Of a DNA stretch of 40,754 bases, positions 1 to 7,297 are shown piece after piece. A program made the position numbers and the translations under genes. The stretch is from positions 1 to 40,754 of the forward strand of contig JAFAGG010000015.1 of assembly GCA_023422955.1 (NCBI GenBank), read 5' to 3'. A model generated the notes under the pieces. It saw only the letters and a program-made list of their open reading frames with translations, ran no database searches and was not told the origin of the DNA. Every line of letters begins with the position of its first letter. The stretch's first letter is position 1. The DNA is from Pseudomonadota bacterium. Lineage in GTDB: Bacteria > Pseudomonadota > Gammaproteobacteria > Burkholderiales > Burkholderiaceae_D.

Positions 1-75
1 TTCCGAACGAGGGGCGTCTTTCTTAGAAGAAGTCGATTGACTGGGCTTCTTGCCAAAAATTCCGAATATTGCCAC
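1..75 (-). CDS. 5' end of an unidentified gene (cut by window edge)
   Basis: Reading leftwards from 75 there is an open frame to the window edge that encodes M(GTG)AIFGIFGKKPSQS and then a Ser/Lys-rich stretch. I chose the GTG at 75–73 because AGGA (84–81) lies 5 bases upstream. An in-frame ATG at 105 would add ten residues but has no clear Shine-Dalgarno sequence. Only 25 residues are visible, so the function cannot be assigned. The pattern of a short hydrophobic IFGIFGKK start followed by a polar linker resembles the start of some small cytoplasmic domain proteins, but this is a guess. The gene points away from dksA's terminator and so has its own promoter somewhere in 76–369. Confidence 0.5.
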   Translation of the reverse strand, partial: MAIFGIFGKKPSQSTSSKKDAPRSE

Positions 76-438
76 GTTAGTCCTAGATCGGGTGCCTGCA
101 CCCATTTTTCTGAGTTCGTCGCAGATAACGAAGAAGGTTCGAAATAAGAAAATTCTTATCATGCCGCCCGCTATGTTTCAGAAGCACAGCGGCTTGATGC
201 AAAGCTATTCCGGAGAACAAAAGATACTACAAGAGAAGGAGAGGGGGATATACCTTTTTGTGCCAAGCGTGGCTGATATGACGCTTTCTTAACACAAATC
301 ACGAAAGGTCAGTCGCGATACGGAACTAAAAGTTTCGCTTCTTATAAAGAGGAAGACGGTGGAAAAATAAAAAAGGCAGCGGTGACGCTGCCTTTTTGAT
401 GATACTTATGCAAGAGGTGGAATGATTGCTCGCAGGTA
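76..438. other. Intergenic region between dksA and the leftmost gene
   Basis: This 363-base stretch is visibly richer in A+T than the flanking genes. It holds the dksA terminator (370–397) and the upstream region of the leftmost gene. A short dyad, GGGTG-CCTG-CACCC (90–103), sits just upstream of that gene's ribosome binding site on the minus strand and could fold in its 5' leader. I found no convincing sigma-70 promoter pair. The 80-codon plus-strand frame at 50–292 has no ribosome binding site and runs antisense into the leftmost gene, so I do not call it. Confidence 0.6.
370..397 (-). terminator. Rho-independent terminator after dksA
   Basis: There is a perfect 12-bp inverted repeat (AAAAAGGCAGCG / CGCTGCCTTTTT) around a GTGA loop. 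It ends in a T run on both strands, so it is potentially bidirectional. It lies about 40 bases past the dksA stop codon. Confidence 0.9.
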
Positions 439-894
439 TCAGTCGCCGTAAAGCTTTTGCTTCAGTTCACGACGCTGCTGCGCTTCCAGGGAGAGCGTGG
501 CAGTAGGACGTGCCAGCAGGCGGGGAACGCCGATGGGTTCGCCGGTTTCTTCGCACCATCCATAGTCGCCTGTATCAATCGATTGTATGGATTGCTGCAC
601 TTTTTTCAGCAATTTGCGTTCACGGTCGCGAGTACGCAATTCCAGAGCGTGCTCTTCTTCTATCGTTGCACGATCAGCGGGATCGGGGACGAGCACGGTT
701 TCACGCAAATGCTCGGTGGTTTCTCCCGCGTTTTTCAGAAGCTCGCGTTCCAGATCCTGCAGACGGACTTTGAAAAAAGCCAGTTGCGCAGGATTCATGT
801 ACTCATCTTCACTCATCGCCAGGATCTGCTCTTCAGTCAGCAGGGCGTTTTCGTTTGCGTTCGTCGCAGTCGGTTTAGTTGTTTTCGTCGCCAC
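439..894 (-). CDS. dksA: RNA polymerase-binding transcription factor DksA, single-cysteine type
   Basis: DksA (151 aa, like the 151-residue E. coli protein) binds in the RNA polymerase secondary channel and, with ppGpp, mediates the stringent response. The long coiled coil spans roughly residues 35–108. Its tip carries D71-P-A-D74-R-A76, which matches the functional tip residues of E. coli DksA. In the C-terminal globular domain only Cys114 of the four zinc ligands remains; the positions of the other three are Thr117, Ser135 and Ala138. This is the cysteine-poor, zinc-independent form known in several proteobacteria. The start is GTG at 894, because an in-frame stop lies a few codons upstream and no ATG lies between. 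The Shine-Dalgarno sequence is weak. The gene lies downstream of the COG0523 GTPase across a 252-base gap (895–1146) in which I see no clear terminator or promoter. The terminator at 370–397 follows it. Confidence 0.95.
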   Translation of the reverse strand: MATKTTKPTATNANENALLTEEQILAMSEDEYMNPAQLAFFKVRLQDLERELLKNAGETTEHLRETVLVPDPADRATIEEEHALELRTRDRERKLLKKVQQSIQSIDTGDYGWCEETGEPIGVPRLLARPTATLSLEAQQRRELKQKLYGD

Positions 895-1146
895 TTCGAT
901 TACTTTCGAAACTACGGGTTAGTCATTTTACGGCTGGAATTTTGAAAGTGTTTGTTGCTGCTCATAATGATTGCAGCTCCAATAAGACTTGCTGGTTAGG
1001 CAAGCCGCTTGTTTTCTATTGAAGAAATCCAAGCTCTTTCGATAAGGCTTCCTCCGGTTCGCCCTCATCCAAGCCGCTCGTTCATGCGTCCCCTGACGCT
1101 TGCATTGCTTCGGCAGCTTCTTGACTGCCTTTGAAGCCGGCCTAGG

Positions 1147-2190
1147 TTATACCAGACATTGCTCCAGTCCGCGAATAAATGTGGTCTGGGGCAGGTCTTC
1201 GCCAATGAAGACGATTTTGCTGCTGCGTGCTTCATTGTCGGCCCAGGGAGCGCCAATGTCGCTCCCCATGGTTTGATGAACGCCCTGGAAAACGACTTTC
1301 CGGTCGGCGCCATCCATCCACAACACACCTTTATAGCGCAACATGCGAGTTCCGTAAACCTGTATCAGGTTGCCTAAAAACTCATCCAGCTTGGCGACGT
1401 CGAAGGGGCGGTCGCTGCGAAACACAAAAGCGGATATGCGCTGCGTATGGTTTTCAGGCGCATGATCGTGAGCGCAATGTTCGTCGCAGTCGTGATCATG
1501 GTGGTGGTCATGGTCATGCGCATGATCGTGCTGCGCGCCCAGGAAGGCGGGATCGATTTCCAGCTTGTCGTTCAGGTTGAAGCCGCGGATGTCGAGAATT
1601 TCGTCCAGCGCCGCCTTGCCGAAATCCGCCAGCGTGATGGGCGCGCGCGGATTCATCGTCACCAGGCGGCGCACCAGCGTTTCCTTTTCCTGTTCGCTGA
1701 CCAGGTCCGTCTTCGAGAGCAGCAGGCGGTCCGCGAATCCTACCTGGCGCTGCGCTTCCTCCTGCTTGTCCAGTTGCATGAGCCCGTGCTTGGCATCGAC
1801 CACGGTGATGATGGCATCCAGTCTGTAAGTGGTGGCGACTTCCTCGTCGAGGAAAAAAGTCTGGGCGACCGGACCGGGATTGGCCAGTCCCGTCGTTTCG
1901 ATGACCACGCGCTCAAAGTCGATCTTGCCATCCCGGCGCTGGCTGGCCAGATTGCTCAGCGCAATGATCAGGTCGCCGCGCACGGTGCAACAGATGCAGC
2001 CATTGTTCATTTCGACGATCTGCTCGTTGTGGTCCTGCACCAGCAATTCGTTATCGATGCTTTCTTCGCCAAACTCGTTTTCGATCACGGCAATCTTGTG
2101 GCCGTGGCGCTCCTGCAGGATGGTCTTGAGCAGCGTGGTTTTACCGGCGCCAAGAAAGCCGGTGAGTATGGTGACGGGAATGAGCGCCAT
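1147..2190 (-). CDS. COG0523 (CobW/YjiA-type) GTPase with His-rich metal-binding loop
   Basis: This is a 347-aa G3E-family GTPase. It has Walker A GFLGAGKT (residues 11–18), the family's metal-binding CICC motif (65–68), and the guanine-specificity motif SKTD (159–162). A low-complexity loop at 221–248 contains 12 His and 2 Cys, followed by a CobW C-terminal domain. Proteins of this subgroup load metal, most often zinc, into client proteins at the cost of GTP. The CICC motif and His loop favour zinc over the cobalamin pathway, and no cobalt-insertion genes are nearby. The start is ATG 2190 with AAGGAT upstream; the longer open frame beyond it is a shadow of xerC. dksA lies downstream on the same strand and xerC upstream across 89 bases. 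That gap holds a GCATAA-8-TTATGC dyad that could be an operator. Confidence 0.9.
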   Translation of the reverse strand: MALIPVTILTGFLGAGKTTLLKTILQERHGHKIAVIENEFGEESIDNELLVQDHNEQIVEMNNGCICCTVRGDLIIALSNLASQRRDGKIDFERVVIETTGLANPGPVAQTFFLDEEVATTYRLDAIITVVDAKHGLMQLDKQEEAQRQVGFADRLLLSKTDLVSEQEKETLVRRLVTMNPRAPITLADFGKAALDEILDIRGFNLNDKLEIDPAFLGAQHDHAHDHDHHHDHDCDEHCAHDHAPENHTQRISAFVFRSDRPFDVAKLDEFLGNLIQVYGTRMLRYKGVLWMDGADRKVVFQGVHQTMGSDIGAPWADNEARSSKIVFIGEDLPQTTFIRGLEQCLV

Positions 2191-2279
2191 GGTTGATCCT
2201 TGGTTGGGCTGCGCAGCCGGGCCGCTTTGCATAAGCCGACGATTATGCCGCATTTGCCGGACTCGTTCCGAAGCGGCTT

Positions 2280-3254
2280 TTACCTGGATTGCTTTTTGGC
2301 ACGCGGATGCGCAGCGTCGTACACCTGGGCCAGGCGTTGAAAGTCGAGCGAGGTGTAAATCTGGGTGGCGGCAATGGAAGCATGCCCCAGCATTTCCTGA
2401 ACAGCGCGCAAGTCGCCGGAGGATTGCAGCACGTGAGAAGCGAAGGAATGCCGTAACACATGAGGATGCACCCGTCCCGGCAAACCCAGGGCCTTGCCGT
2501 GCGCGACCAGGCGCGAATACACGATATTGCGCGACACGCGCTTGCCGCGCTCGGTCAGAAACAGCGCAAAGCAGTCCGGCGCCAGGCTTGCCGGAACCAG
2601 GCTGCTGCGCAAGGGCAGCCAGTCGCGCAACGCGGTCAGCGCCGACGAACCGACGGGCGTGCGGCGCATCTTGCCGCCCTTGCCGGTAACGGTCACTTCG
2701 CCTGCGTCGAAATCTATCCAGCCTTGCGATACATAATCGCCTTCCTTCACATACTGCAGATCCAGTCCCACCAGCTCGGAAACGCGCAAGCCGCTGGAAT
2801 ACAGCAATTCGAACATCGCGCGGTTGCAATGCGCAACGACAGGGGAAGTTTCGGAAGGCGGCGGACTCGATACCAGGTGAACCGCCTCGTCGCTACTCAG
2901 TGCCTTGGGAAGCGGCCGATTCAACCTGGGAGCTTTGACGCCTTCGACCGGATTGCAGGCCAGCGGTTTTTCTTCCGCCAGCCAGTGATAGAAATTGCGC
3001 CACGCCGACAGCTTGCGGGCCAGCGAACGCGGATTCAGGCCCTTGGCATGCAATTGAGAGAGAAAGCGGCGCACCTGGTGCTGCGTCAGGGCTTCCAGGC
3101 GGGCGCCGCCCGCGTCATCGGCCAGCCGGCGCAATTCTTCCAGGTCGCGCCCGTATCCCAGCAGGGTGTGCGGCGACAGCTTGCGCTGCGTGCGCAAATG
3201 CTCCAGGTAACGCTGGATGTCGTCGTCACCGTCGCCGTGGTGGGCAGCCGTCAT
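2280..3254 (-). CDS. xerC: Site-specific tyrosine recombinase XerC
   Basis: XerC (324 aa) acts with XerD and FtsK at dif to resolve chromosome dimers. The N-terminal SAM-like core-binding domain covers about residues 10–100 and the catalytic domain about 115–315. The complete catalytic set is visible: Arg157 (SSGLRVSEL), Lys192 (TGKGGK), His265-x-x-Arg268 (HVLRH), His291 (LGHAS) and the nucleophile Tyr300 (QIYTSL). It lies 10 bases after the DUF484 gene, the conserved proteobacterial partner of xerC, so this is the housekeeping recombinase and not a phage or integron integrase. There are no att-like repeats or cargo around it. Confidence 0.95.
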   Translation of the reverse strand: MTAAHHGDGDDDIQRYLEHLRTQRKLSPHTLLGYGRDLEELRRLADDAGGARLEALTQHQVRRFLSQLHAKGLNPRSLARKLSAWRNFYHWLAEEKPLACNPVEGVKAPRLNRPLPKALSSDEAVHLVSSPPPSETSPVVAHCNRAMFELLYSSGLRVSELVGLDLQYVKEGDYVSQGWIDFDAGEVTVTGKGGKMRRTPVGSSALTALRDWLPLRSSLVPASLAPDCFALFLTERGKRVSRNIVYSRLVAHGKALGLPGRVHPHVLRHSFASHVLQSSGDLRAVQEMLGHASIAATQIYTSLDFQRLAQVYDAAHPRAKKQSR

Positions 3255-3264
3255 GATGCGGTTT

Positions 3265-3933
3265 TCAGGCCAGCAGGCAGGTCAGGGCGGCGCTGCTGGT
3301 TTCGCCTATCTTGGCCAGAAAATCGGTGGCCATGTCAGCGGTAAAGCGCTGTGGATCGGGCGAACCCATGACCAGCAAGCCGAAAGTTTCGCCATTGTCT
3401 TCGCGCCGCAGCGGAACCAGGGCCAGGGATTGCACCGCTGCACCGTCTTCCAGCCAGTTCGCCGCTTCAAAGTCCTGGTTGGGGCCGCAATACGGCGTGT
3501 TCAGGCTGCCGGTGAACAGGCGCACATCGGCCGATACGGCTGCGCTGAACCAGGTATGGGAATATTCGTCGGCCGCTCCCCACAGGCGCAGCGTTGCATG
3601 CGGCACCTGGAACACGGTGCGCAGGCTTTCCACCAGCCCATGCGGCAGGTCCACGTCATTGCGGGCGGTCAGCAGCGTCGTGACCCAGGCATGGAACTTG
3701 GAAGTAATGTCTTCATTCTCCTGCGCAATCCTAACCAGGTTGGCGAAGCGCAACTCCAGGTTCTTGATCTTTTCGCGCAAGACTTCCATCTGCCTTTCCT
3801 GCAGGGATACGGTGCGTGCTCCCAGCGGGCTGGTCAGTTTGAGCTGGCCGAACAGTTCGGCATGCTCTTCAAAGAATTCGGGATTTTCCGCCAGATAGCG
3901 GGCGACGGTATCGGAATCAGGTTGCGCGGTCAT
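3265..3933 (-). CDS. DUF484 family protein (GAF-like)
   Basis: This 222-aa protein has the DUF484 architecture. A short N-terminal helical part (VARYLAENPEFFEEH) is followed by a coiled coil around residues 45–75 (ERQMEVLREKIKNLELRF) and a GAF-like domain to the C-terminus. The biochemical role of the family is unknown. It is typically found between dapF and xerC. Here the xerC side is intact (10-base gap), but dapF has been separated by the porin and Sel1 genes. The start at 3933 is preceded by GAGGCAAC, a good ribosome binding site. Confidence 0.85.
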   Translation of the reverse strand: MTAQPDSDTVARYLAENPEFFEEHAELFGQLKLTSPLGARTVSLQERQMEVLREKIKNLELRFANLVRIAQENEDITSKFHAWVTTLLTARNDVDLPHGLVESLRTVFQVPHATLRLWGAADEYSHTWFSAAVSADVRLFTGSLNTPYCGPNQDFEAANWLEDGAAVQSLALVPLRREDNGETFGLLVMGSPDPQRFTADMATDFLAKIGETSSAALTCLLA

Positions 3934-4233
3934 GTTGCCTCAGAAGCTGGATAAGGAAAACGGCTGGCAGCAATCATGCATTCTTGCCGGGCCGGAGTTT
4001 GGCATGATTTTAACTGACCGCCGCTATTTAGGGATTCGAAAGCAACATCAGGAAACTTTTCTGTCGCTTAATTTTTGGGGAAGGAGGCTGGCCGGACCAG
4101 CTCCGGTAGTTAAAAGGGATGTGCATTCGAATCGCGCAGATAAAACACGACAAGGAAACCTGGGAGGCAAAAAGCAAAAGGCACCTTTCGGCGCCTTTTG
4201 CAGTCAAGCAAGCAAAAAAGTAAGTGGCCAGGC
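3934..4233. other. Intergenic region between DUF484 and the porin gene
   Basis: This 300-base stretch holds the porin terminator (4175–4200) and presumably the promoter for DUF484–xerC. On the minus strand a TAAAAT hexamer near 4005 could be a -10 element, but no matching -35 is evident. A 101-codon plus-strand frame (3932–4237) runs through the terminator hairpin and has no ribosome binding site, so it is not called. Confidence 0.5.
4175..4200 (-). terminator. Rho-independent terminator after the porin gene
   Basis: Read on the minus strand, an 11-bp stem (one G·U pair) closes on a GAAA tetraloop and is followed by CUUUUU. It lies 34 bases past the porin stop codon. Confidence 0.88.
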
Positions 4234-5274
4234 TTAGAACCTGTGCTGTATGCCCAGACCGAAGGCATTGGCATTTTCACCCGCACGTGCCACACGGTAA
4301 TCGCCATCCGCAATCGCGAGGCTTGCACCTGCATCGTTGTCGGTGCGCACATAGCGGGCGATCAGCGCGGTGCGCTTGGAGAGCGAATAGTTGTAGCCCA
4401 GTGCGATGACATTGCTGTCGGCATTGTCGACATCACGATTTTCTATATGGATGTAATTCGCGATGATCTTGCCATTGCCCAATGGTGCCGATACGCCTAC
4501 CATGCCGCTGCGGGCATCGCTGCCGGCCCCGTCGTCGGAACGATTGCCGTAGGCTGCATGCAACTTGGCCACGCTGAAATCGTAGGTGACGCCCAGAATC
4601 GTATCGTCCCTGTCAAGGTCGGGATTGCCACCAATAACACCAACATTGATGTTTTCGTGGGCAAGCTGAACGCTAAGTGGGCCTGTGTCATAGCCCACAC
4701 GTAGGCCGATCACCTGCCTAAGGGAGCTGTCTCCATATTCTTCACCGAAGTTGTAATAGACACCGGCATTAAAGCCGCCGAAGTTAGGTGTTAGATAGGT
4801 CAATTGATTGGGACGACGCTGCGCGATAGGATTGCCTTCGGCTGGATCGACAACATAGTTACCGTTGTTGAGAAAGTAGTCGTGCGCGTTGGCAATGCCG
4901 GCTGCACCGAATGGATCGATCTTGCCGAGCAGATCCTTCATGGCAGTATCCTGACGACCCAGACGTACCGTACCGAAGCCGCCATCCAGACCAAGGTAGG
5001 CCAGGCGGCTAAAGGTGTTGGAGCCTTCTCCGGTACTTGCGTCAAAGCCGGATTCCAGAACGAAATGGCCTTTCAGGCCGCCTCCCAAGTCTTCGGAACC
5101 CCGAATGCCCCAGCGACTCGCAGCGCCGATGCCGCTGTCCAAACCTGTCCTGCGATCATCTCCATCGTCGGCAATCACGATACCCGCATCGACCAAGCCA
5201 TACAGCGTTACCTGGGCTTGTGCCACGCCTGCAAATGCTCCCAATACAGCTAATGCAACTAGCGATTTCTTCAT
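4234..5274 (-). CDS. General porin, Gram-negative porin 4 family
   Basis: This is a 346-aa outer-membrane trimeric beta-barrel porin of the betaproteobacterial type. A signal peptide (MKKSLVALAVLGAFAGVAQA) precedes the mature start QVTLYGLVDAG, which is typical of the family. The barrel strands carry characteristic segments such as SRLAYLGLDGGFGTVRLGRQ. The protein ends in a C-terminal phenylalanine (GLGIQHRF), the BAM recognition signal. The start at 5274 has GGAGAT nine bases upstream. The ATG overlaps the stop of a 29-codon leader ORF (ATGA), so translation may be coupled. Substrate specificity cannot be read from the sequence. The gene lies in a block that separates dapF from DUF484–xerC. 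Confidence 0.93.
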   Translation of the reverse strand: MKKSLVALAVLGAFAGVAQAQVTLYGLVDAGIVIADDGDDRRTGLDSGIGAASRWGIRGSEDLGGGLKGHFVLESGFDASTGEGSNTFSRLAYLGLDGGFGTVRLGRQDTAMKDLLGKIDPFGAAGIANAHDYFLNNGNYVVDPAEGNPIAQRRPNQLTYLTPNFGGFNAGVYYNFGEEYGDSSLRQVIGLRVGYDTGPLSVQLAHENINVGVIGGNPDLDRDDTILGVTYDFSVAKLHAAYGNRSDDGAGSDARSGMVGVSAPLGNGKIIANYIHIENRDVDNADSNVIALGYNYSLSKRTALIARYVRTDNDAGASLAIADGDYRVARAGENANAFGLGIQHRF

Positions 5275-5360
5275 TGAAATATCTCCGAGAGTGAAGGTTG
5301 AGCGAAAACAGGGCCGGCAGGCGCAACCAGGGCCGCCAGCGCAATAAGAAAATTTTTCAT
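5271..5360 (-). CDS. Possible 29-aa leader peptide / relic porin signal sequence
   Basis: An ATG at 5360 opens a 29-codon frame (MKNFLIALAALVAPAGPVFA, then QPSLSEIFQ). Its TGA overlaps the porin ATG as ATGA. The first 21 residues follow the porin's own signal peptide closely, with a shared MK..L.ALA.L.A.AG....AQ pattern. It could therefore be a duplicated signal-peptide segment left from a tandem porin copy, or a translated leader that couples to the porin. The Shine-Dalgarno sequence (GATAGAG) is weak. There is no evidence in this sequence that it is expressed. Confidence 0.35.
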   Translation of the reverse strand: MKNFLIALAALVAPAGPVFAQPSLSEIFQ

Positions 5361-5629
5361 CGCTCTATCTTGATACGCAAAGTTAGAGGAGAGATCCGAT
5401 CGAGTCAGATGCATCAACACTAAGCGTTTGCATGCGGAGTGGGGATAACTTGGTTTTGCGCAGATGTTTTCATCGGTGGAAAGCGCAACAAGGAAATTAA
5501 CTCGTCGTTTTTTTGTCACTGCATTTGCGTAATGAGGTGCAGCAATTTCAGTGGTCAAAGATCGGCAGTTCTGCTTATTATTTAATCACGGAAACAATCT
5601 GTGTTGCTGTGAGTTATTTTGGTTTTTCC

Positions 5630-7297
5630 ATGGAAATAGAAATGGCACATCGAGAGGCTTTACATACCATTCGAGCTGCGCGTGCCGGACATGCAGTCGC
5701 GCAGCTGGAGCTGGGGAAGAAATATCTTTTCGGCGGAGCGGGTCTGCCTAAAAATTCAGCAAGTGCTTTATATTGGCTGGATCGTGCTGCTCAGCAGCAA
5801 CAGGAAGATGCCTGGGTCCTGATTGGATCTTATATTCCGTTCGAAACGGCCCAGCATGCAACCAATATTCAAAAGCTCTGCTTCTGGTACCGGCGCGCTT
5901 TCGAGGCTGGCGAGTTGCAGGCAGGAATCGTATTCGCCAAGCTGGTGCTGGCTTATTCAGAATTACTCAACGATGCTGAACAACGTGCTTTTGCCCTCCA
6001 TGCGATTCGCGTGGCGGCCGAGGCGGGGCATGGGGAGGCATTGTGGTTATGGGCACAGGTTTGTCGCGGCGAGCTTTTCGATCGGGTACATGCCGGTCAG
6101 CCTGGTCAATCAAGGGGCGAAGGGAAAGTTCGGCAACAGGAAGCGGATACATCGGCATGGCAAGTATGGGCCATGCAAGCTGCGGCCAAAGGTATTGACG
6201 CTGCGCGCCAAGCCCTGGAAACGGATGCATGGGATAGGCAGGACTATCACTTGTATCTGAAATGGGCGTGGCCTCCTGCGCGCGCCCTGGTGCAGGCGAC
6301 ACCTCATTCCTCCCGAGTGCTTTCCACGCTGAACGCGCGCGATGTGGAATTGCTCAAGCGTTGCGCGCATGCGCTGGAGATAAGCCGGCAGGCCCCGCCG
6401 GAAGAAATACAAGCTTACTGGGAGACGGCAGCGCAGGCGGGAGATGCGCAAGCACAGTTTACGTTGGGACTGCTGCTGGCAAAAATGGATGAGTCGGGGC
6501 AGCGTACCGATACGGGGTCTGGACGTGTCGTCTACAAAAAAGCCTTGCGCTGGCTTAAGGCGGCTGCAGAACAGGGAAGGGCAGAGGCGTATTACCTGAT
6601 CTCCAGGATTTATCTGAAGCCTGAGTTTTCGCAGCGAGACAGCGTGTTGGCGCAGCAATATCTGCAGCAAGCAGCGCAAGCCGGACATGTGCCGGCTCAA
6701 CTGGAATGGGCGGCCGATTTATGGCGCAGGCGTGCCAATGAAAATGGCGAAGATGTGGAAGCGCTGTATTGGTTCAGCCAGGCCGCAAACCAGGGCAGCG
6801 ACGAAGCGCAGCGCTGGCTGGGGCAAGTGGCTGCTTCGGACGGCCCCCAGACTTGGGCCAGGCAGGCCAGCGACAAGCTCGGGAATGAACGCGTGCGTCA
6901 GGCGCACGCTGAGTTACCTCTGGCTTCGCAATATCTCGCTGCACGTATAGAACTGGCGCTGCTTTTCGGCCTGTCGCGCGCCGAGGCATTGTTGCTGGAT
7001 ATAGGCAAAGCCGATTGCGGGCATTGCCTAGTCATCGATATCCGCCAGCATCATCCGCGCAGTAAGCGGCGCCTGGTGGCGATGCAAAGCGAGAAGACGC
7101 GTCAGGCAGTAAACCGAATTCGCCAGCTGTTTCAGCAAGTCGATTGCAGCGAGCATGGCCCAGAAGGCAATTACCGGCGCCGTCTTTACCGGCTCAAGAA
7201 CCTGATGGGACCGGCGCAGAATCCGGTGCGCGCGGTGCCTGGCGTCATATCTCGATCTCGCCTTCAAATACCGTCGCTGCCGGTCCGGTCATCCTGA
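5630..7297 (+). CDS. Sel1-repeat (TPR-like) protein
   Basis: This 555-aa protein is built from Sel1-like repeats, helical scaffolds that bind proteins. One repeat lies near residues 16–55 (AARAGHAVAQLELGKKYL, then ASALYWLDRAA). A run follows at about 265–400 with the hallmark A.QG.A.A...L..IY pattern (AAEQGRAEAYYLISRIYL; QAANQGSDEAQRWLG). I see no signal peptide or membrane segment, so it is probably cytoplasmic. The ATG at 5630 has no good ribosome binding site. The ATG at 5642 (MAHREALHT) has GGAAA upstream and is an equally good start. The N-terminal part is A+T-richer than its neighbours. The basic C-terminus (from about residue 510) has no repeats, and the last 53 bases overlap the 3' end of dapF on the other strand. 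The partner and function are unknown. Confidence 0.8.
   Translation: MEIEMAHREALHTIRAARAGHAVAQLELGKKYLFGGAGLPKNSASALYWLDRAAQQQQEDAWVLIGSYIPFETAQHATNIQKLCFWYRRAFEAGELQAGIVFAKLVLAYSELLNDAEQRAFALHAIRVAAEAGHGEALWLWAQVCRGELFDRVHAGQPGQSRGEGKVRQQEADTSAWQVWAMQAAAKGIDAARQALETDAWDRQDYHLYLKWAWPPARALVQATPHSSRVLSTLNARDVELLKRCAHALEISRQAPPEEIQAYWETAAQAGDAQAQFTLGLLLAKMDESGQRTDTGSGRVVYKKALRWLKAAAEQGRAEAYYLISRIYLKPEFSQRDSVLAQQYLQQAAQAGHVPAQLEWAADLWRRRANENGEDVEALYWFSQAANQGSDEAQRWLGQVAASDGPQTWARQASDKLGNERVRQAHAELPLASQYLAARIELALLFGLSRAEALLLDIGKADCGHCLVIDIRQHHPRSKRRLVAMQSEKTRQAVNRIRQLFQQVDCSEHGPEGNYRRRLYRLKNLMGPAQNPVRAVPGVISRSRLQIPSLPVRSS

Noticed and set aside
50..292. 80-codon plus-strand frame at the left edge
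   Set aside because: No ribosome binding site, no recognisable sequence, and antisense to the better-supported gene start at 75.
2280..3254. Tyrosine recombinase as a mark of a mobile element
   Set aside because: It sits with DUF484 in the standard housekeeping context and lacks att repeats or cargo. It is XerC.
3932..4237. 101-codon plus-strand frame between DUF484 and the porin
   Set aside because: It reads through the porin terminator hairpin and has no initiation signal.
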